This document shows positions 35,430 through 45,000 of a stretch of DNA of 64,000 bases, piece after piece. The translations under genes and the position numbers were made by a program. The stretch spans positions 1,674,001 through 1,738,000 of the forward strand of contig NZ_CP009278.1 in the NCBI RefSeq assembly GCF_000747525.1, written 5' to 3'. The stretch's first letter is position 1, and each line of letters begins with the position of its first letter. Under the pieces are notes generated by a model. The model made no database searches and was not told where the DNA came from. It saw only the letters and a list, made by a program, of their open reading frames with translations. This DNA is from Sphingobacterium sp. ML3W. GTDB taxonomy: Bacteria > Bacteroidota > Bacteroidia > Sphingobacteriales > Sphingobacteriaceae.

Positions 35430-35497
35430 GTATTAATAATTGTCTAAAATAGTATTTTTAAAGTATTAATCAATGCTTTAGATTTGAAAGTATTAAA
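35430..35497 (+). promoter_or_regulatory. Probable LysR operator region
   Basis: The 91-base gap between the LysR and methyltransferase genes carries a 20-base dyad (35460-35479, halves AAAGTATTAA and TCAATGCTTT, 16 of 20 positions symmetric). GTATTAAT occurs at 35430 and 35463, and GTATTAAA at 35490. The arrangement fits a LysR-type box plus a second contact site overlapping a promoter. Assignment is inference. Confidence 0.55.
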
Positions 35498-35507
35498 AAA
35501 GAAAGAC

Positions 35508-36239
35508 ATGACAGAAAAATCAACAGTAAAAGAGATTGAAGAACGATTTGATCAGGATGTAACACGATTTTCCAATCTGGATACGGGGCAACAGACCACT
35601 TTAGATGCCCTGTTTAATATGGAATTGATTACTGATGGTATTGCTGCTGTTTATCCCGAATTGAAACGTGTACTTGATATTGGTTGCGGTGCGGGAAACT
35701 ACCCGGTAAAATTAGCACATAAAGTTTCAGGTTTTGACTGTACGCTGGTTGATTTAAGTCAGCCTATGTTGGATAAAGCGAAAGAGCGCGTTCAAGAAAT
35801 GACCTCCGGTGAAGTGGAGTGTGTAAAAGGTGATTTTAGAACGGTTGATTTAACGGCCAACAGTTACGATGTTATCATCGCCACAGCGGTTTTGCACCAT
35901 CTCCGTGATGATCAGGATTGGGAAGAAGCATTTCAAAAGCTGTATGGTTTACTTAAAGAAGGAGGAAGTATCTGGATTTTTGACTTGGTGATACACGATC
36001 ACGAAGCGATTCAGAATTTGGTTTATAAGAATCACTATGGAGCATACCTGACAAGCTTGAAAGATGAATCTTATCGCGATCATGTTTTTGCATATATTGA
36101 AAAAGAAGATACACCCCGTAGTGTAAATTATCAATTGGACTTATTGAAAAAAGTGGGCTTCAAATCAGTTGATGTGCTGCATAAAAAATTTAATTTTGCC
36201 TCTTTCGTCGCTTTTAAATCTGGAAGTAAGGCATCTTAA
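35508..36239 (+). CDS. Class I SAM-dependent methyltransferase
   Basis: The 243-residue protein has the SAM-binding motif I VLDIGCGAGNYPVKLA, an acidic motif (DCTLVDLSQPMLDKAKERV), a late motif DVIIATAVLHHLRD and LLKEGGSIWIFDLVI, all in the usual class I order. It resembles small-molecule or tRNA-type Bacteroidota methyltransferases of the UbiE/TrmL-unrelated broad group, and no target can be named. ATG 35508 is chosen over a TTG eight codons upstream that lies in the operator-like region. It is the single divergent partner of the LysR gene, so probably LysR-regulated. Confidence 0.88.
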   Translation: MTEKSTVKEIEERFDQDVTRFSNLDTGQQTTLDALFNMELITDGIAAVYPELKRVLDIGCGAGNYPVKLAHKVSGFDCTLVDLSQPMLDKAKERVQEMTSGEVECVKGDFRTVDLTANSYDVIIATAVLHHLRDDQDWEEAFQKLYGLLKEGGSIWIFDLVIHDHEAIQNLVYKNHYGAYLTSLKDESYRDHVFAYIEKEDTPRSVNYQLDLLKKVGFKSVDVLHKKFNFASFVAFKSGSKAS

Positions 36240-36378
36240 GTAGCTTAGTTGATTTTGTTTACATGATCGTGAATTTTAGTTCGCAAATAGCACGTTGATG
36301 GATTGTTATTTAGTTAGGTAATAGACTTGTATATCCTTCATATCTCATTAATTTTTACTAGAGTTATTATACAGCTAT

Positions 36379-36431
36379 AATAGAGGGTTTCTAGAGGGTT
36401 CATAGAGGTAAAACTCTATAAACCCTCTATT
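36379..36431. repeat. Nested inverted repeat with three direct TAGAGG repeats
   Basis: AATAGAGGGTTT (36379-36390) is perfectly complementary to AAACCCTCTATT (36420-36431). An inner hairpin ATAGAG / CTCTAT (36402-36407, 36414-36419) stacks on it. The 5' arm core TAGAGGGTT is repeated at 36392-36400, so two copies compete for the same 3' arm; a third, partial copy lies at 36403. The direct-repeat period is 11 bases. There is no U-tract. Confidence 0.7.
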
Positions 36432-36621
36432 GAAACTGAGTAAAATCTTTCGAAAATCATACTGAATATTAAATCAGTGGTGGCTATGGTGCGAAACAGT
36501 CTTTTAGATATTCATAAGTGGAAGCAGAATTTGTTGAAAAATTAATATTTGTAGCGCCGACTGCCCATCCGCCAAATGATTTTCGTACTTTTATAAGCTA
36601 TTTTAAACAACATATAATTTT

Positions 36622-36626
36622 AGGAG
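36622..36626 (+). promoter_or_regulatory. Strong Shine-Dalgarno site before a TTG start
   Basis: AGGAG lies 6 bases before the TTG of pcrA. Most genes in this window lack a recognisable Shine-Dalgarno site, as is usual in Bacteroidota, so this one helps to fix the TTG start. Confidence 0.7.
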
Positions 36627-36632
36627 AAAGCT

Positions 36633-38909
36633 TTGGATTTTTTAGCAGGATTGAACCCTTCTCAAAGAGGAGCTGTAGAACAAACTGAGGGCCCGGTAAT
36701 GATAGTTGCTGGAGCTGGATCAGGAAAAACACGTGTAATTACCTATCGTGTAGCACATTTGATAAAAAAAGGTGTCGACCCTTTTAATATACTCGTTTTG
36801 ACGTTTACGAATAAAGCGGCAAAGGAAATGCGTAATCGTATTACAACTGTAGTTGGTGCAGAGGCCAAGAATATTTGGATGGGTACCTTTCACTCGGTGT
36901 TTGCAAAGATATTACGTGTGGAGGCTGAACTGATCGGATACCCACGCAACTTTACGATTTATGATACCGACGATACCAAGAGTTTATTGCGTTCGATTTT
37001 AAAAGAAATGAATTTGGATGACAAGTTATATAATGTCAATCATGTTTATGGACGTATCTCGCAATCAAAAAATAACCTGATATCGCCACAAGAATATAAT
37101 AAAAATGAAGCCTTAAAGGCCGAAGATATTTCCAATGGTAGGGGGCAGCTGTGTGAAATCTACATGACCTACGCACAACGTTGTTACCGCGCAGGAGCTA
37201 TGGATTTTGACGATTTATTGTTCAAGACCAATGTATTATTGAATAAGCACCCTGAAGTATTGCATAAATACCAACATCAGTTTAAATATTTGATGGTCGA
37301 TGAGTATCAGGATACCAACTTTTCACAATATTTAATCGTTAAACGCTTGGCCGCTGTAAACGAAAATATTTGTGTTGTAGGTGATGATGCCCAGAGTATA
37401 TATGCTTTCCGTGGAGCAAATATTCAGAATATCTTAAATTTTCAAAAAGATTATCCCACTGTACAGGTTTTCAAACTAGAGCAAAATTATCGTTCGACAC
37501 AGATGATCGTGAACGCTGCCAATTCGATTATTGCAAATAATAAGAATCAGTTGGAAAAGAATGTCTTTTCGGATAATGAAGAAGGGGAGAAGATAAAAGT
37601 ATCGCGTGCATTTTCGGATAACGAAGAAGGTAAAATTGTTGCGGAATTAATTTCACAAGAAAAGTCTTTGAAATCGTTAAATTATAAAGACTTCGCCATT
37701 CTTTATCGTACCAACGCACAATCTAGAGCGATGGAGGAAGCCTTACGTAAAATCAATATCCCTTATAAAATATATGGCGGTACTTCATTTTACCAAAGGA
37801 AAGAGATAAAGGATTTAATCGCTTATTTTAGATTGACCTTTAACTCAAATGATGAAGAAGCATTGAAGCGCGTGATCAATTATCCACGTAGGGGGATAGG
37901 CGATACCACTATAGAGAAAATAGTGATTGCTGCCGATCAACATCAATATCGTCTTTGGGATATCGTAGCCAATGCACAAATGTTTATGGATGGCAGAAGC
38001 GCAGCATCCGTTGGCGGATTTGGTCAAATGATCTTAAGTTTTCAGGCCTTAGCAAAAACGAATAGCGCTTTTGATACCGCTATGCATATTGCACAGCATT
38101 CGGGTATACTAAAAGAATTGTACGAAGATAAATCTGTAGAAGGATTGACTAGGTACGAACATATACAAGAGTTGTTGAATGGTATTAAAGAGTTTTCTGA
38201 GCGCGAGGATATTGAGGAAAGAGGATTGGACGTGTATATGCAAGATATTGCATTATTGACCAATGATGATAATGACAAAGATCCAAATGCAGATACCGTA
38301 TCTTTGATGACGATACACTCTTCCAAAGGGTTAGAATTTCCTGTTGTATTCATCGTAGGGCTAGAAGAAAATTTATTTCCATCACAATTGGCATTGAATT
38401 CGCGGACTGAATTGGAGGAAGAGCGAAGATTATTTTACGTTGCAGTAACCAGAGCTGAGAAAAAATTATTACTTTCGTACGCAACTTCTAGATATCGTTG
38501 GGGAACACTGAATAACTGTGAACCAAGCAGATTCTTGGATGAACTGAATCCATCTTGTTTGGATTTGGATTTTAAACCAAGACAAAGTTCTTCTGCAGAA
38601 TCTGGAGGCTTCCAAGGTGAGCGTATTGCTTGGCAGCAAAAGGAGACGGATAGTTTTTCAAAACCTAAGCCGAAACCTTTTAAAACTACCTCGATATTAC
38701 CCAAAGCGCATACACCTTCCGCAGGCTTCGCTCCATCCGACACCAATAATTTACAGGTTGGCATGGAAGTAGAGCATGAAAGATTTGGATTTGGAAAGGT
38801 TGTTAACCTCGAAGGATCAAAAGGAGAAGTAAAAGCAACTATTTTCTTTAAAGACTTGGGACAGAAACAATTGTTGCTTAAATTTGCAAAACTGAGAATT
38901 ATTCAATAA
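36633..38909 (+). CDS. pcrA: UvrD/PcrA-type superfamily 1 DNA helicase
   Basis: The 758-residue 3'-5' helicase has Walker A VAGAGSGKT (residues 25-33), motif Ia VLTFTNKAAKEM, motif II VDEYQDTN, motif III VVGDDAQSIYAFRGA, motif IV KLEQNYRSTQ, and late motifs TIHSSKGLEFPVVFIVGLEE and RRLFYVAVTRA. A C-terminal tudor-like domain follows (EHERFGFGKVVNLEG). It works in repair and in removing replication or transcription blocks. The start is TTG, supported by a clear AGGAG ribosome site 6 bases upstream (36622-36626), which is unusual among genes here. The DUF4290 gene follows after 52 bases. Confidence 0.93.
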   Translation: MDFLAGLNPSQRGAVEQTEGPVMIVAGAGSGKTRVITYRVAHLIKKGVDPFNILVLTFTNKAAKEMRNRITTVVGAEAKNIWMGTFHSVFAKILRVEAELIGYPRNFTIYDTDDTKSLLRSILKEMNLDDKLYNVNHVYGRISQSKNNLISPQEYNKNEALKAEDISNGRGQLCEIYMTYAQRCYRAGAMDFDDLLFKTNVLLNKHPEVLHKYQHQFKYLMVDEYQDTNFSQYLIVKRLAAVNENICVVGDDAQSIYAFRGANIQNILNFQKDYPTVQVFKLEQNYRSTQMIVNAANSIIANNKNQLEKNVFSDNEEGEKIKVSRAFSDNEEGKIVAELISQEKSLKSLNYKDFAILYRTNAQSRAMEEALRKINIPYKIYGGTSFYQRKEIKDLIAYFRLTFNSNDEEALKRVINYPRRGIGDTTIEKIVIAADQHQYRLWDIVANAQMFMDGRSAASVGGFGQMILSFQALAKTNSAFDTAMHIAQHSGILKELYEDKSVEGLTRYEHIQELLNGIKEFSEREDIEERGLDVYMQDIALLTNDDNDKDPNADTVSLMTIHSSKGLEFPVVFIVGLEENLFPSQLALNSRTELEEERRLFYVAVTRAEKKLLLSYATSRYRWGTLNNCEPSRFLDELNPSCLDLDFKPRQSSSAESGGFQGERIAWQQKETDSFSKPKPKPFKTTSILPKAHTPSAGFAPSDTNNLQVGMEVEHERFGFGKVVNLEGSKGEVKATIFFKDLGQKQLLLKFAKLRIIQ

Positions 38910-38920
38910 TTTAATACCAA

Positions 38921-38949
38921 AGTACAGAATACAACGTTGTATTGGTACT
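38921..38949. repeat. Extended palindrome between pcrA and DUF4290 genes
   Basis: A perfect 16-base palindrome (38928-38943, AATACAAC / GTTGTATT) is extended on both sides by AGTAC / GTACT. It is in the 52-base gap between two co-oriented genes. It lacks a U-tract, so it is more likely a protein site or an mRNA-processing hairpin than a terminator. Confidence 0.55.
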
Positions 38950-38961
38950 GAAATTCACTAT

Positions 38962-39774
38962 ATGAACTTTGACTACAACAGCACAAGACCGAAGCTAATC
39001 CTAGCTGAATACGGTAGGAATGTGCAAAATATGGTAAACTATATTTGTGATTTACCTACAAAAGAAGAAAGAAATAAGTATGCCCAAGTTGTCATAGATA
39101 TGATGGGGGTGCTGAATCCGCATTTAAGAGATGTGGCAGACTTCAAACATAAATTGTGGGATCACTTGCAAATTATTTCTGATTTTACGATTGATGTAGA
39201 TTCTCCATACCCTACAGCCACTCCTGAATTGGTAAAACATGAACCCGAGTTGTTATCGTATCCACAACATAGAATCAAGTATAAACACTATGGTTTTACG
39301 GTGGAAAAAATGATTAACAAAGCGATTTCAATCACAGATGATGAAAAACGTCAAAAAATGGCGCTTTCGATTGCTAACTTTATGAAGATGGCGTATACCA
39401 CTTGGAATAAAGATGCAGTAGCTGATGAGTTTATCATTCAAGATTTGGCGGAATTGTCGAGTCAAGTATTGCAATTGCCAGAAGGTACGGTATTGACAAA
39501 ACTTGATTTCAAAAGCGCGCCTCCAGGTAATCGAATTAAAGGAAATAATCCGACTCCGACTAATAATAATTCTGGTCATTCTAGTAATAACCATGGTCGA
39601 AGCAACAATAACACCAATTCGAATAATAGAAGACCTTCTGGAACGAATTCTTTTCAAAAACGAAGTAATAGTAGCGGCGGAAGTACAAACAATAGTAATA
39701 GACGTCCTTATCAAAATAATAATAATAGCAATAACAACAATAATAATAGCAACAGCGGTTATAAAAGAGGGTAA
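38962..39774 (+). CDS. DUF4290 family protein with Asn-rich tail
   Basis: The 270-residue protein has a conserved helical domain (about 1-190) that fits DUF4290: FDYNSTRPKLILAEYGRNVQ, ICDLPTKEERNKYAQVVID, PHLRDVADFKHKLWDHLQI. The last 75 residues are almost only Asn, Ser, Gly, Arg and Thr (long runs of Asn separated by Ser or Arg), a disordered tail. The family is restricted to Bacteroidota and is usually next to murA, as here (115 bases). Function is unknown. The codon-repetitive AAT/AAC tail is expected to vary in length between strains. Confidence 0.85.
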   Translation: MNFDYNSTRPKLILAEYGRNVQNMVNYICDLPTKEERNKYAQVVIDMMGVLNPHLRDVADFKHKLWDHLQIISDFTIDVDSPYPTATPELVKHEPELLSYPQHRIKYKHYGFTVEKMINKAISITDDEKRQKMALSIANFMKMAYTTWNKDAVADEFIIQDLAELSSQVLQLPEGTVLTKLDFKSAPPGNRIKGNNPTPTNNNSGHSSNNHGRSNNNTNSNNRRPSGTNSFQKRSNSSGGSTNNSNRRPYQNNNNSNNNNNNSNSGYKRG

Positions 39775-39800
39775 TTGTTACTACTTAGGTATGATATAAG

Positions 39801-39843
39801 GCAATTGTGAAGTGATTTTTATTTCTTTTCAATTGCTTTTTTT
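39801..39843 (+). terminator. Possible terminator between DUF4290 gene and murA
   Basis: GCAATTG (39801-39807) and CAATTGC (39830-39836) pair across a 22-base loop and are followed by seven T. The stem is short and AT-rich, so termination may be partial. Confidence 0.5.
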
Positions 39844-39889
39844 CTTATAAATAATGCAATAAAAATATATAAAAGATATAGGTGTACGA

Positions 39890-41215
39890 ATGAATGCATT
39901 TGAAATCAATGGCGGGAAGCCATTAAAGGGTGAGATTATTCCTCAAGGGGCAAAAAATGAAGCATTGCAAATATTGTCAGCAGTATTGTTGACAGAAGAA
40001 CCGATGACCATTAGTAATGTTCCAGATATTAAAGATGTTAATAAATTAATAGATCTTTTAAAAGCACTAGGTGTTAGCGTTAATCGCATCGATGACGATA
40101 CTTATGTTTTTGAAGCAAAAGATATCAATATAGATTATTTTCAATCTCAAGAATTCAAAGAAAAGGGTGGTGGATTGAGAGGGTCGATCATGATTGTTGG
40201 TCCTTTATTAGCTCGTTTTGGAAAAGCTGCTATTCCAAAACCTGGAGGTGATAAAATTGGTCGCCGTCGCTTGGATACCCATTTCTTGGGCTTTGAAAAA
40301 CTAGGTGCTAAGTTTGTATATGATGCCGAAAATCACTTCTTCAATGTAGATGCTACTCAACTAAAGGGGGCCTATATTTTATTGGATGAAGCATCTGTTA
40401 CAGGTACAGCAAATGTCGTAATGGCAGCAGTGTTAGCAAAGGGTGTAACGGAATTATATAATGCAGCATGTGAACCTTATTTGCAACAGTTATGTAAAAT
40501 GTTGAATCGTATGGGGGCTAAGATCTCGGGTATAGGTTCAAATTTACTGACTATAGAAGGTGTAGAGCGCTTGGGAGGTACATCCCATCGTATGTTGCCC
40601 GATATGATTGAAATCGGTTCTTTCATCGGTTTGGCAGCAATGACAGGCTCCGAAATTACGATAAAAGATGTTTGTTATAAAGAGTTGGGTATTATTCCGA
40701 CTGTGTTTCAGCGTCTAGGTATTAAAATGGAATTAAGAGGCGATGATCTTTTTATTCCAGCACAAGAATCATATGAAATCGATACGTTTATCGATGGTTC
40801 TATCTTGACCATATCAGATTCTCCATGGCCAGGATTTACACCTGACTTATTGAGTATTGTTTTGGTTGTGGCGACACAAGCAAAAGGTAATGTGTTGATC
40901 CACCAAAAGATGTTTGAAAGCCGTTTGTTCTTTGTCGATAAATTAATCGATATGGGAGCGCAAATTATCCTTTGTGATCCACATCGTGCTACGGTAATCG
41001 GATTGAATAAAATGTATCCGATGCGTGGTATTGAAATGACTTCACCGGATATTCGTGCCGGAGTATCGTTATTGATCGCTGCATTATCTGCAAAAGGAAC
41101 TTCTACGATCCACAATATCGAACAGATAGAAAGAGGTTATCAACATATTGAGGAGCGTCTAAAAAAATTAGGAGCGGACATACGTCGGGTGGATGTAGCT
41201 CCTAAAGGACACTAA
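39890..41215 (+). CDS. murA: UDP-N-acetylglucosamine 1-carboxyvinyltransferase
   Basis: The 441-residue enzyme makes the first committed step of peptidoglycan synthesis, moving enolpyruvate from PEP to UDP-GlcNAc. The N-terminal GAKNEALQI (Lys22, Asn23) and GLRGSIMIVGPLLARFG are conserved. The active-site loop reads KPGGDKIGRRRLDTHF, so the residue equal to E. coli Cys115 is Asp121. This natural Asp form is known from mycobacteria and chlamydiae and gives fosfomycin insensitivity. The late DMIEIGSFIGLAAMTG and IRAGVSLLIAALSAKG also fit. It is about 20 residues longer than the E. coli enzyme. Cytoplasmic. Confidence 0.97.
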   Translation: MNAFEINGGKPLKGEIIPQGAKNEALQILSAVLLTEEPMTISNVPDIKDVNKLIDLLKALGVSVNRIDDDTYVFEAKDINIDYFQSQEFKEKGGGLRGSIMIVGPLLARFGKAAIPKPGGDKIGRRRLDTHFLGFEKLGAKFVYDAENHFFNVDATQLKGAYILLDEASVTGTANVVMAAVLAKGVTELYNAACEPYLQQLCKMLNRMGAKISGIGSNLLTIEGVERLGGTSHRMLPDMIEIGSFIGLAAMTGSEITIKDVCYKELGIIPTVFQRLGIKMELRGDDLFIPAQESYEIDTFIDGSILTISDSPWPGFTPDLLSIVLVVATQAKGNVLIHQKMFESRLFFVDKLIDMGAQIILCDPHRATVIGLNKMYPMRGIEMTSPDIRAGVSLLIAALSAKGTSTIHNIEQIERGYQHIEERLKKLGADIRRVDVAPKGH

Positions 41216-41280
41216 GCCATGCTATTGTCATAATTGTTATTTTGTATACTATTTTACTAGATTTTATTTAAATCTTATAA

Positions 41281-41288
41281 TATCTTTG
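41281..41288 (+). promoter_or_regulatory. -7 box upstream of the YceI gene
   Basis: TATCTTTG matches TAnnTTTG exactly, 42 bases before the ATG. No TTTG at the ideal -33 distance is present. Confidence 0.5.
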
Positions 41289-41330
41289 ATATAACAAATG
41301 TTTGAACATATAAAATAGATTAAATTAATT

Positions 41331-41963
41331 ATGAAAAAATTATTAGTATTACCAGTTATCGCAGCAGTTATTATGTCTTCATGTGCTGGAAACCCAGAGG
41401 GTAAAAAAGCAGAGGTGCAAGATTCTGTAGCTACTGAGGAAATTGTTAAAGTAGGAGAGGAGTATCAAGTTGATGCCGCACAATCAAAAGTGATCTGGAC
41501 AGGAACAAAAGTAACCGGTGCACATACAGGTACTATTGCCATTAAATCGGGTTCATTACATGTTGATAACGGAGTCTTGACAGGTGGTACATTTTCTTTG
41601 GATTTGAATACAATCAGTTCTACAGATTTAGAAGGGGAGTACAAAGATAAATTAGACGGACATTTAAAATCGGAAGATTTCTTTGATGTTGCTCAATTTC
41701 CTGAAGCTACTTTTGTAGTTACTAAAACTGAAGCTGGTGCTACTGCACAGGATGTGAAGGTTTCGGGTAACTTAACAATCAAGGGTATTACTAAAAATAT
41801 TTCATTCGATGCTAAAGTTGTCGAATCAAATGCGACTACAATCAAAACAGAAGCTGATTTTAATATCGTTCGTGCAGATTGGGGTGTAAATTATGAAGGT
41901 AAAAAGGATGATTTGATTTCTGCTGAAATTAATTTTAAAGTTACTTTAGTAGCGAATAAATAG
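41331..41963 (+). CDS. YceI family lipoprotein
   Basis: The 210-residue product has a lipobox ending SSC (Cys18). A linker of about 25 residues precedes a YceI lipocalin-like barrel: YQVDAAQSKVIWTGTKVTGA, GTIAIKSGSLHVDNG, DGHLKSEDFFDVAQFPEATF and SGNLTIKGITKNISF. YceI proteins bind polyisoprenoids or similar lipids. The lipid anchor should place this one in a membrane facing the periplasm or surface. It has its own promoter-like box and a strong terminator, so it is monocistronic. Confidence 0.92.
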   Translation: MKKLLVLPVIAAVIMSSCAGNPEGKKAEVQDSVATEEIVKVGEEYQVDAAQSKVIWTGTKVTGAHTGTIAIKSGSLHVDNGVLTGGTFSLDLNTISSTDLEGEYKDKLDGHLKSEDFFDVAQFPEATFVVTKTEAGATAQDVKVSGNLTIKGITKNISFDAKVVESNATTIKTEADFNIVRADWGVNYEGKKDDLISAEINFKVTLVANK

Positions 41964-41986
41964 TCTCATCTGGACAACATATATAA

Positions 41987-42026
41987 TAAAAACGGAGCGA
42001 TAATTAATTATCGCTCCGTTTTTTTA
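41987..42026. terminator. Strong bidirectional terminator
   Basis: A near-perfect hairpin with arms AAAACGGAGCGATAATT / AATTATCGCTCCGTTTT and flanking A/T tracts, between the YceI gene and the convergent smc gene. Confidence 0.93.
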
Positions 42027-42055
42027 TAGCCTTTTGGGCAAGCGCTTAAACTATA

Positions 42056-45000
42056 CTAAGCGACATCTCTCAAGTCTACGGCAACAACACGGGATACCCC
42101 CTGTTCTACCATGGTAACACCATAAATGATATCTGTACTTGCTATTGTTTTCTTATTGTGCGATACGACAATAAATTGTGAATTTTTAGAGAAGTCACGA
42201 ATGATGTTATTGAATTTATCAATATTCGTATCGTCTAATGGTGCATCCACTTCATCAAAAATACAGAACGGTGCTGGTTTTGATAAATATAGCGAGAAAA
42301 GAAGTGCTGTTGAGGTCAATGTCTTTTCACCACCAGATAGTTGATTGATGGATAGTGGCTTTTTACCTTTGGGGCGTGCAACGATATCAATATCCGAATC
42401 TAAAGGTTTGGAAGGATCTGTGAGAATTAAATCACAACTATCTTCTTCGTTAAATAGGGAACGGAAAACCTTGATGAAATTTTCGCGTACACTATTGAAT
42501 GTAAACATAAACTGCACTTCAGCCGTATCGTCGATTTCTTTAATCGTTGCCAGTAATGAGCCTTTAGCCTCCAATAAGTCGGCCTTTTCCTTATTAATGA
42601 AATTATAGCGTTCATTCATCTCGTCAAAAGCTTCTTTAGCCATTAAATTGATGGAGCCATATTCATTCAGCTGTTTTTTAAGCTTGGTACATTTGGCAGC
42701 CAGTACTTCCTGATCCTCTACGATAGTAGGTGGTTCTTCTTGCTCTAAGAGATCTTTTAGTTCAATATTAAATTCAACAGATAGACGTTCTTTTAATGTA
42801 TTGAGGTCAATTTGAAGTGCTGTCTTCTTATCTTTAATTTCAGAAATCAGGATATCATCCTGTTCTTTTGTTCGACGGTACTGAATGATTTGTTGTTCCA
42901 ATTCATTCATCTGCTTACGGACACCATAGTAGCTTTTCTCCAAATCTTCCAGACCTTTTTCTAAGGCGTCCTTCTGCGTGTACATCTCCACCAAATCTTC
43001 GTCTTCTTCATCTACGAATTGTGCCGTATTCTTTAATGCAAGTTGCACTTCTTCCAAATCTTTGGCATTGCGTTCAATACGCGCCTCAAAATCATCTTGT
43101 TGCGTCTCGCGGAATTCAAGATCCTTATTGATGTTTGAGACCTTGTTCTGCTGTTGATGATAGCCGATGTTACCTTGGTTATAGCTGGCTGATTTTTCCG
43201 TTAGTATATCTGAAATTTCGTTAAAACGGTCTTGGAAATCCTGTAGATCCCCAATATGTTGTTCACGTTCATGCTTTAGGTCCTGTATCTGAGGTTCAAG
43301 GACTAATAGATCATTTTCGATGGTCATGATCTTATCCTGAATATCCTGTTTACGAGTTAGGGCATTCTTAATGAATGTTTGGTATTGTTCCTGTTTTGTT
43401 TTGACAGAAATCAATTCATTATTCAGACGGTTCAATTGGAAACGAAGTTCATCGATCATTTCCTTTTGAGAGTTGGATTTTAAAGCATTTAAGCGCCCTG
43501 TTTCATCCGATATCTTATCTTGTAATTGCGTTATATTTTCAGTAATTCTCTTGATTTCCTTTGCTAGGATCTCAATATTCTTAGCGCGTCCTATTCTTTT
43601 ACCTTCGAATAAACCAACAGAACCACCAGATAAACCTAATTTACTTTTTGAGAACTTACCATTTTTTTGCAAAATGATGTCATCTCCTTGTGGGAGTTCC
43701 AAATTGAGTTCATGTTCGCGCTCTTGTTGTAAAATATAGACATTTTGTAATAAGAGCTGACATAATGATTTAAATTTATCATCAACAGTAATAACATCCA
43801 TTGCTGGTATGAGCAAGTCGTTAGTTTGTGCTGTAGGCTTAGGGACTGCTTGAATCGCATCCAATATGAAGAAGTTAGCACGACCCCGAGCGGCATCACT
43901 TAATAAATTGATGGCTTGAACGGCGTCTTGCTGGGTATCCACCACATAATGATTCATAATGGGCTCCAAATAGTTTTCAACGGCTACACGGTAGTCTTCT
44001 TCACAGAATAAGACGTCCGAAAATAGCGGCGGTTGCTTTTTCCAACCTGCATTTTTCTTTAAAAATCGGATGGAGTCAGGGAAACCTTCTAAATTATCTA
44101 TTAGGGATTTTGTTAAATTGTATTCGTTCTGTTTGGCATCTACCAAGCGCGATTCTTTACTTAACTCTTCTTTGCGCGTATTGATGTTCGTCGTGTGGTT
44201 TTGGATCTGAAGTTGCAATTCTTCTTCCATTTGTAAGCCGGTCTCGTATTGCTGCTGCTGGGTTTCTACTCGCCCTTCTAACTCTGCAACTGCAATATTG
44301 AACTGATTCAATTCAATTTCTTTCGATTCGGTATCCGTTACAGTACGTATGGATTCTTGTTGGAGTGCCTCTCTTTGAATATTGAGGACAGCTATATCTT
44401 TTTCAATGCTATAGATTCGATCCTGTAAGGAGCCACTTGACTTATTGAAAGCATTCAGTTTTCCTTTTGCCGTTTGTTGTTGTCCTCTTAGTTCCTCAAC
44501 TTCAAATTTGTTCTTTTCCAGATTGTTTTGAAAACTGTCTAGCTGTTGTTGCTCGTGATACAACTCCTCATTTAAACGCTTAATGGTATAGAGCACGTGA
44601 TTGAGTTGTTGTTTGTCATTATTGACTTCAAAACTTAATCTGTTTTCTTTATCCTGAAGATTTTTAAGCTGCTCGTTTTTAACTTTCTTTTCTGATTCGT
44701 AATTGCGAATCTTATTGATAAACTCTTGCGCCGTCTTTTGTTGAAAGGAAACGTTTTTTTCTTGCTCTAAATTATCTTCACGTATTTGTTTTAATTCATT
44801 TTCTGCCTTTTCGATGTGCACTTGAGCATCCGTACTCTGTTTAGACAGTTTAGATTCTTGATGCTGCAATCGTTCCAAATCAGTGCTGAAATCACCGATG
44901 CGATAATAAGCGAGGTTGACACTGCTCTGACGGTATTCATCCTTTAATAGGATGTATTTTTCAGCTTTTTTGGCTTGGCTCTCTAGGGATCTCAGGTTTT

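Larger units (their letters stand above)
36240..36632. other. 393-base gap with nested hairpin
   Basis: Between the methyltransferase and pcrA genes no coding region is supported. The main content is a strong nested inverted repeat at 36379-36431 (listed separately). An AATATTTG box at 36544-36551 (one change from TAnnTTTG) may be the pcrA -7 element. The first 130 bases show nothing recognisable. Confidence 0.5.

Noticed and set aside
36240..36632. A degraded gene or insertion-sequence remnant in the pcrA upstream gap
   Set aside because: No recognisable protein fragments or terminal repeats; the inverted repeat is nested and fits RNA structure better.
38928..38943. Intrinsic terminator of pcrA
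   Set aside because: The palindrome has no U-tract and a zero-base loop, so a terminator is unlikely.
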